DNA of 62,323 nucleotides from Streptomyces prunicolor NBRC 13075 (lineage in GTDB: Bacteria > Actinomycetota > Actinomycetes > Streptomycetales > Streptomycetaceae). A program made the position numbers and the translations under genes. Under the pieces are notes generated by a model. That model was not told where the DNA came from. It searched no databases and saw only the letters and a program-made list of their open reading frames with translations. Location of the stretch: NCBI RefSeq assembly GCF_000367365.1, contig NZ_BARF01000012.1, positions 1 through 62,323 of the forward strand, written 5' to 3'. Below are positions 1 through 7,791 of the stretch, in pieces (within the stretch, counting starts at the first letter, position 1; each line of letters starts with the position of its first letter).

Positions 1-10
1 TACGCCTGGC

Positions 11-289
11 TCAGAGGATTCGATAGACGTCGCGGCGATGACCGGCGGACAGCACCCACACGACCAGTTGGCGGTCCTCGACTGTGTACACGACGCGAAA
101 GTCTCCTATGCGCAGGCGCCAGCGGGCGTTGTGCCCCTGGAGAGCCTTGATGTCGAGGGCCGAGGTGTCGTTCGCGTCGAGGGCCCTCTGCAACTCCGTG
201 AGCCGGTGGAGGATGCGCAGGGCGTCGGGCCGGGGAATCTTGAGCAGGTCCCGTTGGGCGGGCGGCGTGAATCGGGTGACGTATCCCAT
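11..289 (-). CDS. RelE/ParE-family toxin of a type II toxin-antitoxin pair
   Basis: A 92-residue protein of the usual RelE/ParE size. It has the family layout: an N-terminal helical part (FTPPAQRDLLKIPRPDALRI), then the core strands RWRLRIGDFRVVYTVED and VVWVLSAGHRRDVYRIL. The basic strand residues and the C-terminal HRRDVYR resemble the active-site region of RelE ribosome-dependent mRNA endonucleases, but ParE-type gyrase poisons share this fold, so the target is not settled by sequence. It lies 6 nt downstream of the antitoxin gene in the same direction, the usual antitoxin-first order, so the two are probably translated from one message under control of the antitoxin complex. The stop codon is 10 nt from the window edge, and the gene is complete. 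Confidence 0.9.
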   Translation of the reverse strand: MGYVTRFTPPAQRDLLKIPRPDALRILHRLTELQRALDANDTSALDIKALQGHNARWRLRIGDFRVVYTVEDRQLVVWVLSAGHRRDVYRIL

Positions 290-295
290 CGGAAA

Positions 296-577
296 TCAGG
301 CGTGGTGGGAGCGGAGCAGTGCGGCCATCTCCTCAAGGGAGACAGAGCCGTCGCGCCCCTCGGCCTCGGCTTCGTCCGCCAGGCGGTTCAGCCAGGAATC
401 CTCGGCCTGCTCTTCGAGTTCGCGCAGGCGCCGGTACTCGTCGATGTCGATGACCACCGCCTCTTGCTTGCCGCGTCGCGTGATGATCGTTGGCGTCTCA
501 TCGCGGTGGGCGCGGTCGATGACGTCCGCCAAGTGCTTGCGGACGTCGGCCATGGGTTCAATCACCGGCTCGCTCAT
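296..577 (-). CDS. Phd/YefM-family antitoxin
   Basis: A 93-residue protein with the Phd/YefM N-terminal fold (MADVRKHLADVIDRAHRDETP, then IITRRGKQEAVVIDIDEYRRL). In this family the N-terminal half binds DNA and the C-terminal half wraps the toxin. The acidic tail from about residue 50 (LEEQAEDSWLNRLADEAEAE) is the expected toxin-binding segment. It precedes the RelE-like gene by 6 nt. A perfect 12-bp palindrome sits 15 nt upstream of the start codon and is the likely autoregulatory operator. Family assignment is firm; autoregulation is inferred from the family and the palindrome. Confidence 0.9.
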   Translation of the reverse strand: MSEPVIEPMADVRKHLADVIDRAHRDETPTIITRRGKQEAVVIDIDEYRRLRELEEQAEDSWLNRLADEAEAEGRDGSVSLEEMAALLRSHHA

Positions 578-591
578 GTCACGAATGTATC

Positions 592-603
592 AGATGTACA
601 TCT
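592..603. promoter_or_regulatory. Palindromic operator candidate of the toxin-antitoxin operon
   Basis: AGATGTACATCT is a perfect 12-bp palindrome just upstream of the antitoxin start (577). A related half-site, ATGTAT, lies 6 bp closer to the gene. Phd/YefM antitoxins bind short palindromes at this position. Function is inferred. Confidence 0.5.
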
Positions 604-607
604 CGCT

Positions 608-1240
608 TCACTCGGAAAGCCCGTGCTCCAGTACGTCCATCGCCCGCTCCACCAGGTCCGAGAACTCCCCCTGGTGGCCGCTCTCCGCCCAGTACAGGCT
701 CGCCTCCATCAGGCCGCCGATGAGGGACATGGCGTAGACCCGTACCTCCAGGCTCTCCGGGTCCCGGCCGGTGCGTTCGGCGATGGCCTGGCAGAGCATG
801 TTGCCGGTGACCGACATGCTCTCCATCATCCGTGAGCGCACCGCCGGGACCTGGACCATGAGGTGGGAGCGGAGGCGGGACGTCTCCTCGTCCTCCTTGA
901 GGCCGAACTGGATGGCCTTGCGCATCACATACCTGAGCGTGACCATCCATGGTTCGTCGGCGGGCCGGGCCCGCAGCTCATCCAGGATGATCGGGTCGAA
1001 CTCGTCCGTGATGACGATGTCTTCCTTGGTGGGGAAGTAGCGGAAGACCGTCGACGGCGACACCTCGGCGCGCTCGGCGATCTGCTCGATCGTGGTCGCG
1101 TCGTACCCCTGTTCCTTGACCAGTGCGTACGTCGCGGTGCGGATCGCCTCGCGGGTCTTGATCTTCTTGCGTTCGCGGAGGCCCAGTTGGGGGCGGTCGG
1201 CGGGGCTGAAGGGGGAGGGTGTTGCCGTCATGGTGTTCAT
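608..1240 (-). CDS. TetR-family transcriptional regulator
   Basis: A 210-residue TetR-type repressor. The N-terminal helix-turn-helix occupies about residues 25-72 (KTREAIRTATYALVKEQGYD, TIEQIAERAEVSPSTVFRYF), followed by the all-helical ligand-binding and dimerisation domain. The start at 1240 is chosen because its ATGA overlaps the stop of the upstream exporter gene and because the domain begins soon after. The pair is therefore one transcription unit, exporter first and regulator second, and translationally coupled. A TGAGAG-TAG-CTCTCA inverted repeat in the exporter promoter is the likely operator, giving autoregulation of both genes. Ligand unknown; drug-like compounds are typical for such pairs. 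Confidence 0.9.
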   Translation of the reverse strand: MNTMTATPSPFSPADRPQLGLRERKKIKTREAIRTATYALVKEQGYDATTIEQIAERAEVSPSTVFRYFPTKEDIVITDEFDPIILDELRARPADEPWMVTLRYVMRKAIQFGLKEDEETSRLRSHLMVQVPAVRSRMMESMSVTGNMLCQAIAERTGRDPESLEVRVYAMSLIGGLMEASLYWAESGHQGEFSDLVERAMDVLEHGLSE

Positions 1241-2817
1241 TGTCCGGCATCCGCCAGAGCGATGGCCCCGGCGGTGGCCGGGTCTTCCTCGGCCTCCTCC
1301 TGCTTGGTGGGCGCGGCCGGTGTGTTCGGCAGGAACGCCGCCGACAGCAGGGCGGTGACGAGGGCCGCGACGCCGCACACCAGCAGGACCAGGCCCATGC
1401 CGTGGACGTAGGCGCTGTTCGCGGAGGAGATGAGGCCCGTCGAGCCCGCCTTCTGCGCGACCATGTGTGCCGCTACGACGGACTCCCCGGCCGTGTCGGC
1501 CGCCTTCGCGGGCAGGCCGGTGACGTCGAGGCGGTCGCGGAAGGTGCTCGCGAGCAGGCTGCCCAGCAGGGCGATGCCGATCGCGGCGCCGACCTGGCGC
1601 ATGGTCATCAGGAGCCCGGCGCCGCTGCCGGCCCGGTCGCGGGGCAGCGCACCCAGCGCGCCGTCCATCGCGGGGACGATCGAGAAGCCGAAGCCGAACC
1701 CGGTGATGGACAGCCACAGCGCGGTGAAGCCGTAGCCGGAGTCCACCGTCGTACGGCTGCCGAGCAGCGCGGCGAAGGCCAGCACCACCAGGCCCGCGCA
1801 GACCACGGCACGGGAGCCGAACTTGTTGACGAGCGGCTGTGCGGCCCGGGCCGCGATGATCAGGCCGCCCATCATGGGCAGCAGCCGGACACCGGTGCCG
1901 AGCGCGTCGTTGCCGAGCACCGCCTGAAGGTACTGCGGCAGCACGAACAGCAGGCCGGACAGGACGAACATCACCAGGGTCGCCGCGATCGAGCTGAACA
2001 GGAAGCCGCGGTGGCTGAGCAGGGTCATGTCGAGCATGGGGCGTTCCATGCGCCGCTCGCGCAGCACCAGCGCGGTCAGCAGAAGCGCGGATCCGATGAG
2101 CATGCCCACGATCAGCGGGTCGCCCCAACCGCGGCTGGGCGCCTCGATGATCGCGTAGATGAGGGCGCCGAGGCCGGCCGCCGTGAACGCCGTAGAAAGG
2201 GTGTCGACCCTGGGGGAGGCGGGGTCCTTGGTCTCGGGCAGCAGGAAGACACAGGCCGCTATGCCGATCGCGGCCATCGGGATGTTGACCAGGAAGACCG
2301 AGCCCCACCAGAAGTGGTTGAGCAGCCAGCCGCCGATGATCGGGCCGAGCGGCAGCCCGAGCGAGGAGGCCGCGGAGATGACGCCCACGGCTTTGGTGCG
2401 CTCGTCGGGGCCGAAGAGGGAGGGCAGCACGGACAGGGCGAGCGGGGTGACCAGGGCCGCGCCGACGCCCATCACCGTGCGGGCCGCGATGACCCAGTTC
2501 ACGTCACCGGCCAGGGAGCCCGCCACGGAACCGGCGAGGAATATGCCGAGCCCCGCGATCAGCATGCGGCGCCGTCCGAAGCGGTCGCCGAGCAGGCCCG
2601 CCGGGAGCATCAGGGCCGCGAAGACGATGACGTACGAGTCCGCCATCCACTGCTGCTGACCGGTGGTCGCGCCCAGCTCACCGGCCATCGTGGGCAGGGC
2701 CACGTTGAGGATCGTCGTGTCGAAGCCGAGCGTGAGCATGCTCGCGACCAGGGCCCCGAGGGCCCACCAGCGGCGCGGGTCGCGTCGCACGTCGTTGGAT
2801 TGAGTGACAGTAGCCAT
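1237..2817 (-). CDS. DHA2 (14-TMS) MFS drug exporter, EmrB/QacA type
   Basis: A 526-residue proton-driven efflux protein of the cytoplasmic membrane. It shows the DHA2 signature set: TILNVALPTM in the first helix, the loop motif GLLGDRFGRRRML (motif A) near residue 80, RTVMGVGAALVTPLALS, and PLGPIIGGWL (motif C, antiporter motif) near residue 155. Length and hydrophobic pattern fit 14 helices. The ATG at 2817 has no Shine-Dalgarno sequence; a -10-like GCTACT ends 8 nt upstream, so the message may be leaderless. The following tetR gene overlaps by 4 nt. Substrate cannot be read from sequence. Confidence 0.93.
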   Translation of the reverse strand: MATVTQSNDVRRDPRRWWALGALVASMLTLGFDTTILNVALPTMAGELGATTGQQQWMADSYVIVFAALMLPAGLLGDRFGRRRMLIAGLGIFLAGSVAGSLAGDVNWVIAARTVMGVGAALVTPLALSVLPSLFGPDERTKAVGVISAASSLGLPLGPIIGGWLLNHFWWGSVFLVNIPMAAIGIAACVFLLPETKDPASPRVDTLSTAFTAAGLGALIYAIIEAPSRGWGDPLIVGMLIGSALLLTALVLRERRMERPMLDMTLLSHRGFLFSSIAATLVMFVLSGLLFVLPQYLQAVLGNDALGTGVRLLPMMGGLIIAARAAQPLVNKFGSRAVVCAGLVVLAFAALLGSRTTVDSGYGFTALWLSITGFGFGFSIVPAMDGALGALPRDRAGSGAGLLMTMRQVGAAIGIALLGSLLASTFRDRLDVTGLPAKAADTAGESVVAAHMVAQKAGSTGLISSANSAYVHGMGLVLLVCGVAALVTALLSAAFLPNTPAAPTKQEEAEEDPATAGAIALADAGQ

Positions 2818-2854
2818 GAAATGAGAGTAGCTCTCAAAAGATGGTTGCTGTCAA
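2818..2854 (-). promoter_or_regulatory. Promoter and TetR operator of the exporter-tetR operon
   Basis: On the minus strand TTGACA (2849-2854) is followed after 17 nt by GCTACT (2826-2831), 8 nt before the ATG. The inverted repeat TGAGAG-TAG-CTCTCA (2822-2836) covers the -10 region, so a bound repressor would block polymerase. Confidence 0.6.
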
Positions 2855-2867
2855 CCGAGATCTAATG

Positions 2868-2908
2868 TCAGAAACGAAAAATGGCCACGGCTCGAAAGCC
2901 GTGGCCAT
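2868..2908 (-). terminator. Rho-independent terminator of the hemolysin III-family gene
   Basis: A perfect 12-bp stem, ATGGCCACGGCT and AGCCGTGGCCAT, with a 4-nt loop, followed on the minus strand by TTTTTCGTTT. It lies 21 nt beyond the stop codon of the gene at 2930-3643. Confidence 0.85.
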
Positions 2909-2929
2909 GAGGAGAAGGTGTCTCAGGTG

Positions 2930-3643
2930 CTATCCGTGCTGGTACGCCACCAGTGAGATCCCCACGTAGTGCACCAGGAACGCCGCCACCGTGAGGGAGT
3001 GGAAGACCTCGTGGAAACCGAACCAGCGCGGTGACGGATTTGGCCGCTTGATGCCGTAGATCACACCGCCCGCGCTGTAGAGCAGTCCGCCGACGACCAC
3101 CAGGACCAGGACGGCGATGCCGCCCGCGCGCATGAAGTCGGGCAGGAAGAAGACGGCCGCCCAGCCCATCGCGATGTAGCAGGGGGTGTAGAGCCAGCGC
3201 GGTGCGCCGACCCAGAAGACACGGAAGGCGATGCCGGCCGCGGCCGCGGCCCAGATGCTCCACAGCAGCCATTCGCCCTTGGCGCCCGGCAGCAACAGCA
3301 TCGTCAGGGGCGTGTACGTGCCCGCGATGATCAGGAAGATGTTGGCGTGGTCGAGTCTGCGCAGGACGCCGTCCATGCGCGGGCTCCAGTCGCCCCGGTG
3401 GTACAGCGCGCTGACTCCGAAGAGCAGGCAGGCCGTCAGGGCGAAGATCCCGCAGGCGATGCGGGCCCGGGGAGTCTCGGCGAGAGCGGTGAGCACCAGG
3501 CCCGAGATGAGGACGGCCGGGAACATGCCGAGGTGCAGCCAGCCGCGCAGCTTCGGTTTCACATGGTCGGGAATCGAGAGCGCGGAGGGACCGTGGCCGT
3601 CTGTCGGCGTGTCCGTGGGCGCGTCGGGGACGGACGCAGTCAT
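2930..3643 (-). CDS. trhA: Hemolysin III / TrhA-family membrane protein
   Basis: A 237-residue integral membrane protein of the PAQR/hemolysin III family with about seven hydrophobic segments. Family marks include SALYHRGDWSP (conserved SxxxH), LDHANIFLIIAGTYTP in the third helix, and the late motif FGFHEVFHSLTVAAFLVHY, whose histidines, with the early one, are the putative metal site. The name is historical: characterised bacterial members act in membrane stress and lipid homeostasis, and toxicity is not implied. The first 30 residues are a Pro/Thr-rich cytosolic extension. It is monocistronic, with its own terminator, and divergent from the PEP carboxykinase gene. Confidence 0.9.
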   Translation of the reverse strand: MTASVPDAPTDTPTDGHGPSALSIPDHVKPKLRGWLHLGMFPAVLISGLVLTALAETPRARIACGIFALTACLLFGVSALYHRGDWSPRMDGVLRRLDHANIFLIIAGTYTPLTMLLLPGAKGEWLLWSIWAAAAAGIAFRVFWVGAPRWLYTPCYIAMGWAAVFFLPDFMRAGGIAVLVLVVVGGLLYSAGGVIYGIKRPNPSPRWFGFHEVFHSLTVAAFLVHYVGISLVAYQHG

Positions 3644-3972
3644 GCGCTCAATCGTACCTACGGAACCGTAAGTTACGTGTCAGTGCGGCGAGATGAGGGG
3701 TCAGAAGTGGCCACTCTCTCATGCGTTGCCGACGCCCGGGTACCCGGGGTGAAGCGGTGGTGACGCACGGAAAACATGTCGGCGAGTTCCAGATGAGTGG
3801 CGATCCTCACGTCGCTCGTATGTGAGGCCCTCTGGACATATGGGCGGACCCGTCGGATGATCAAATGAGTGCGGTCGGCACCGGATGAGCGCCAAGATCG
3901 ACCATCGTGAAGCATCCGGGTCGCGGCCCCCACGGGGCAACAAGGACAAAATCCCTCACCATAGGAGCAATC
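3644..3972. promoter_or_regulatory. Divergent promoter region, hemolysin III-family gene / PEP carboxykinase gene
   Basis: 329 bp without a gene. TACGG-AA-CCGTA (3659-3670) is an inverted repeat just upstream of the minus-strand gene and may be an operator. The right side carries the PEP carboxykinase leader, with AGGAG (3963-3967) 5 nt before its GTG. Small open frames here lack coding character. Confidence 0.4.
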
Positions 3973-5796
3973 GTGGCGCGCGACATCGCGGCTCCCCCCG
4001 TCATTCCAACCGAGCACAAAGAACTGGTCTCGTGGGTGAACGAGATCGCAGAACTGACCCAGCCGGACAGCGTGGTCTGGTGTGACGGATCAGAAGCGGA
4101 GTACGAGCGGCTCAGCGAGGAGCTCGTCCAAAAGGGCACCTTCAAGAAGCTCGACCCGATCAAGCGCCCGAACTCGTACTACGCCGCCTCCGACCCGACC
4201 GATGTCGCCCGGGTCGAGGACAGGACGTTCATCTGCTCCGAGCAGGAGCAGGACGCGGGACCGACCAACCACTGGAAGGCTCCTGCTGAGATGCGGGACA
4301 TCTTCGCGGGAGAAAAGGGCATCTTCCGCGGCTCCATGAAGGGCCGGACGATGTACGTCGTCCCGTTCTGCATGGGCCCCCTCGGTTCGGACCTCTCCGC
4401 GATCGGCGTCGAGATCACCGACTCCGCCTATGTCGCCGTCTCCATGCGCACCATGACCCGCATGGGACAGCCCGTCCTCGACGAACTCGGTACCGACGGA
4501 TTCTTCGTGCGTGCTGTGCACACGCTCGGAGCGCCGCTGGCCGAGGGCGAGGCGGACGTGCCGTGGCCGTGCAACTCCACCAAGTACATCTCGCACTTCC
4601 CCGAGAGCCGCGAGATCTGGTCCTACGGCTCCGGCTACGGCGGCAACGCGCTGCTCGGCAAGAAGTGCTACGCCCTGCGCATCGCCTCCGTGATGGCGCG
4701 GGACGAGGGCTGGCTCGCCGAGCACATGCTCATCCTGAAGCTGACCCCGCCGCAGGGAGAGTCCAAGTACGTGGCGGCGGCCTTCCCTTCGGCCTGCGGC
4801 AAGACCAACCTCGCCATGCTGGAGCCCACCATCTCCGGCTGGACCGTCGAGACCATCGGTGACGACATCGCCTGGATGCGGTTCGGGGAGGACGGCCGGC
4901 TCTACGCGATCAACCCCGAGGCCGGTTTCTTCGGCGTCGCGCCCGGCACCGGGGAGCACACCAACGCCAACGCGATGAAGACGCTGTGGGGCAACTCCGT
5001 CTTCACCAACGTGGCGTTGACCGACGACAACGACATCTGGTGGGAGGGCATGACGGAGGAGACTCCGGCCCACCTCACGGACTGGAAGGGCAACTCCTGG
5101 ACGCCTGAGTCGGATTCGCCCGCCGCGCACCCCAACGCCCGCTTCACCGTGCCCGCTTCGCAGTGCCCGATCATCGCGCCCGAGTGGGAGGACCCCAAGG
5201 GCGTGCCGATCTCGGCGATCCTGTTCGGCGGCCGGCGCGCCTCGGCCGTACCGCTGGTGACGGAGTCCTTCGACTGGAACCACGGTGTCTTCCTCGGCGC
5301 CAACGTGGCCTCCGAGAAGACCGCCGCCGCCGAGGGCAAGGTCGGCGAGCTGCGCCGCGACCCCTTCGCCATGCTGCCGTTCTGCGGCTACAACATGGGT
5401 GACTACATGGGCCATTGGGTCGATGTGGCCAAGGGCCGGGACCAGGCGACGCTCCCGAAGATCTACTACGTGAACTGGTTCCGCAAGAACGACGCGGGCA
5501 AGTTCGTGTGGCCTGGCTTCGGCGAGAACAGCCGGGTCCTGAAGTGGATCGTGGAACGCCTCGACGGCAAGGCCGAGGGTGTCGAGACCCCGATCGGCGT
5601 GCTGCCGGCCAAGGGCGCTCTCGACACCAAGGGGCTCCAACTCTCCGAGTCCGACCTGGACTTCCTGCTCACCGTCGACAAGGACGTGTGGCGCGAGGAG
5701 GCAGCCCTGGTCCCCGACCACCTCAACACCTTCGGCGACCACACGCCGAAGGAGCTGTGGGACGAGTACCGCGCGCTGGTGGAGCGCCTCGGCTAG
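3973..5796 (+). CDS. pckG: Phosphoenolpyruvate carboxykinase (GTP)
   Basis: A 607-residue enzyme that converts oxaloacetate plus GTP to phosphoenolpyruvate, CO2 and GDP, the entry step of gluconeogenesis in the cytosol. It has the GTP-type PEPCK features: the P-loop [13 protein letters not shown] near residue 271, with the reactive cysteine of this family, the metal-binding GDDIAWMRF near 297, the PEP-binding region [16 protein letters not shown] near 217, and the guanine-binding NWFRK near 500. Length matches the family. The open frame extends upstream, but GTG at 3973 is chosen because AGGAG lies 5 nt before it. It is monocistronic with a strong 3' hairpin. Confidence 0.97.
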   Translation: MARDIAAPPVIPTEHKELVSWVNEIAELTQPDSVVWCDGSEAEYERLSEELVQKGTFKKLDPIKRPNSYYAASDPTDVARVEDRTFICSEQEQDAGPTNHWKAPAEMRDIFAGEKGIFRGSMKGRTMYVVPFCMGPLGSDLSAIGVEITDSAYVAVSMRTMTRMGQPVLDELGTDGFFVRAVHTLGAPLAEGEADVPWPCNSTKYISHFPESREIWSYGSGYGGNALLGKKCYALRIASVMARDEGWLAEHMLILKLTPPQGESKYVAAAFPSACGKTNLAMLEPTISGWTVETIGDDIAWMRFGEDGRLYAINPEAGFFGVAPGTGEHTNANAMKTLWGNSVFTNVALTDDNDIWWEGMTEETPAHLTDWKGNSWTPESDSPAAHPNARFTVPASQCPIIAPEWEDPKGVPISAILFGGRRASAVPLVTESFDWNHGVFLGANVASEKTAAAEGKVGELRRDPFAMLPFCGYNMGDYMGHWVDVAKGRDQATLPKIYYVNWFRKNDAGKFVWPGFGENSRVLKWIVERLDGKAEGVETPIGVLPAKGALDTKGLQLSESDLDFLLTVDKDVWREEAALVPDHLNTFGDHTPKELWDEYRALVERLG

Positions 5797-5876
5797 AACC
5801 ACCGAGAACTCCGCGGCCGGCCGCCGATTGTGCCCTGACCAGCAATGTCGTCACAGGCCGGCCGCGGTGGCAGTAC

Positions 5877-5920
5877 AACGGGCAGGTCCCCGCACAACGG
5901 CGTGCGGGGACCTGCCCGTT
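5877..5920 (+). terminator. Strong hairpin terminator after PEP carboxykinase
   Basis: A perfect 19-bp inverted repeat (arms 5877-5895 and 5902-5920) around a 6-nt loop, 80 nt past the stop. There is no long T-run, as is common in Streptomyces. The symmetry could act on both strands. Confidence 0.75.
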
Positions 5921-5923
5921 GCT

Positions 5924-6159
5924 CTAGGCCCTGTCGTCACATTCCCGTCTGCCTCGCGACGCCATGCACGCTCCCCCACTGCCTTAAGGGCGTGGGAGGT
6001 GCTCCCACTCGCCGCACCGGGCGCAGACCCAAGTACGTCCAGTACGAGGGTCTACGCCCGGCACTCCCCCAGCCTCCGGCCGGGGGACCCCCAGAGCACG
6101 CACCTGACGCCGCGAGGCCGCCCTCCGGGCGACGACGGGAATGTGACGACAGGACCTAG
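5924..6159. mobile_element. MITE-like 236-bp element with 26-bp terminal inverted repeats and CTAG ends
   Basis: The ends at 5924-5949 and 6134-6159 are inverted copies matching at 25 of 26 bases. Both begin with CTAG, the target duplicated by some IS5-group insertion sequences, followed by the GG(C/T)CCTGTCGTCACATTC type of end. No transposase frame fits inside. The interior carries a second fold-back (CCTCCGGCCGGGGGACCCCC) that recurs in Streptomyces intergenic DNA. It sits between the PEP carboxykinase terminator and the kinase promoter, a safe landing site. The call rests on structure only. Confidence 0.65.
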
Positions 6160-6270
6160 CACCACCGGCGCGCCACGGCGTGGTCATGCTTCCCATTTCA
6201 CGCATCTCCCCCGCCCGAGAAGGGATTTCGGGGGACACTCGGGACAACCTGTAACGAACCCCGAAGTGAG

Positions 6271-7263
6271 GTGAGCGGGGTGCGCACACCGGTCAGCGAT
6301 CCCCTGAGCGTGGGGCCGTACCGGATCACCGGGCGGCTCGGCTCCGGCGGGATGGGCTGGGTGTATCTCGGCCGTTCACCGGCCGGCCGTGAGGTGGCGG
6401 TGAAGGTCGTACGGCCCGAACTGGCCGCGGAGTCCGAGTTCCGCGAGCGCTTCGCCCGCGAGGTCGCCGCCGCCCGGCTGGTCAGCGGCGCCTATACGGC
6501 GGCCGTGGTCGACGCCGACACCGAGGCCGAACTCCCTTGGCTGGCAACGATGTACGTGCCCGGGCCCTCCCTCGCCGAGGCCGTCGGATCGGACGGCCCG
6601 CTGCCCGAGGCGCAGGTGCGCAGGCTCGGCGCGTTCCTGGTCGAGGCATTGCAGGCGATCCACGCGGCCAACCTGGTCCACCGCGACCTCAAACCGGCCA
6701 ACGTGCTGCTCGCCTCCGACGGCCCCCGCGTCATCGACTTCGGCATCTCCCGTGTGGAGGGCGCCCCGAGCCTCACCCAGGCCGGGATCGTGGTCGGCAC
6801 CCCGCCCTTCATGTCCCCGGAGCAGATGACGGCAGGTCAGATCGGCCCGCCCAGCGATGTGTTCTCCCTCGGCGGTGTCCTGGTGTACGCGCTGACCGGC
6901 CGCCCGCCGTTCGGCGCGGGGGAGGCGGTGAGCCTGCGGGTCGTGCACCGCCCACCCGAACTCGACGGCGTACCAGCGGGTCTACGGCCGCTGCTCGCGC
7001 GCTGTCTGGCGAAGCGACCCGAGGACCGGCCCCAACTGGATCTGCTGCTCGGTGAGTTGCTCGCGCAGCCGCGTGCCGGGGTGTGGCCGCCGCCCGCCGT
7101 GGCCCGCACGATCGAGGTCCGCCGCAGTGAACTGGCGGCCCGGCGTGGGGGCGGCACCAGCCTGCCGGTGCCGTCCTGTCTGCTGCTGCACGCGCAGGCG
7201 CTGCTGGACGCGGGCCTCACCGACGACATGGTCACGCGGGCGGTGGTCCGTGGCGACGCCTGA
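6271..7263 (+). CDS. Hanks-type serine/threonine protein kinase (soluble)
   Basis: A 330-residue kinase. The N-terminal catalytic domain (about 12-270) has the glycine loop GSGGMG, the ATP lysine in EVAVKVV, the catalytic loop HRDLKPANVLL, the metal motif VIDFGISR, and the activation-segment end GTPPFMSPEQ. All catalytic residues are present. There is no transmembrane segment and no PASTA or other sensor domain, so it is predicted cytosolic. The 60-residue tail is Pro/Arg-rich then helical. The start is GTG 6271; GTG 6280 is possible. It overlaps the YbjN-like gene by 14 nt and leads a co-directional set ending in the vWA-phosphatase-kinase trio, so it may phosphorylate that system. Substrates are not known. 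Confidence 0.93.
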   Translation: MSGVRTPVSDPLSVGPYRITGRLGSGGMGWVYLGRSPAGREVAVKVVRPELAAESEFRERFAREVAAARLVSGAYTAAVVDADTEAELPWLATMYVPGPSLAEAVGSDGPLPEAQVRRLGAFLVEALQAIHAANLVHRDLKPANVLLASDGPRVIDFGISRVEGAPSLTQAGIVVGTPPFMSPEQMTAGQIGPPSDVFSLGGVLVYALTGRPPFGAGEAVSLRVVHRPPELDGVPAGLRPLLARCLAKRPEDRPQLDLLLGELLAQPRAGVWPPPAVARTIEVRRSELAARRGGGTSLPVPSCLLLHAQALLDAGLTDDMVTRAVVRGDA

Positions 7264-7711
7264 GGCCTCCCTCCCGCCCGGCCGGGACTACGACATCGGC
7301 TCGTCCTGGCGGCAGTTGACGCACACCTGGGGCGCCCGCCGGAATTACCACGTCGAGAGCGAGGTCGATTCCCTCTCCCTGCAATTCGATCTAGAGGCGT
7401 CCGGGCGTACGCTCACCGTGCGTTTCATGACCACGAAAAGACTCCTTGTCGCCTTTGTCACCGACGGTCATTCTCTGCGCAAGGATCAATTGGCGATCGC
7501 CGCCGCCGCGTCGAACGCGTGGAACACCGAACAGCTGAATCCCATGCTCTCGGTGTGGGACGTACGCGGACCGAGACCGTGTCTCGCCGGGGTCTGCGAC
7601 CTCCCGCTGACCTGCAGGATCTCCCAGGCCGACTTCGATGTTCTGGCCAGTGATTGGGTGGAACGGGCGCGACAGATGTTCACCCGTTGCCATCAGGTTT
7701 TCCAGCTGTAG
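7250..7711 (+). CDS. YbjN-like (type III secretion chaperone-like) domain protein
   Basis: A 153-residue protein read from GTG 7250, which overlaps the end of the kinase gene. The middle and C-terminal part (GRTLTVRFMTTKRLLVAFVT, then LNPMLSVWDVRG, LPLTCRISQADFDVLASDWV) has the mixed alpha/beta pattern of YbjN/Tir-chaperone-like domains. These proteins often act as small chaperones or adaptors. The overlap suggests coupled translation with the kinase. The assignment is from pattern, not a search, and the role is unknown. Alternative: an uncharacterised Streptomyces-only family. Confidence 0.6.
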   Translation: MATPEASLPPGRDYDIGSSWRQLTHTWGARRNYHVESEVDSLSLQFDLEASGRTLTVRFMTTKRLLVAFVTDGHSLRKDQLAIAAAASNAWNTEQLNPMLSVWDVRGPRPCLAGVCDLPLTCRISQADFDVLASDWVERARQMFTRCHQVFQL

Positions 7712-7791
7712 AAATGAATTGAGCATTCTCAGTCAACCCCTTTCGGCCGCCCGCCTGTTGGCTCCACTATGGGCGCCAACGGGGGGTCGTC

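Noticed and set aside
3719..3949. Minus-strand open frames between the hemolysin III-family and PEP carboxykinase genes
   Set aside because: They have Arg/Pro-rich noise and overlap the control region. No ribosome site or motif.
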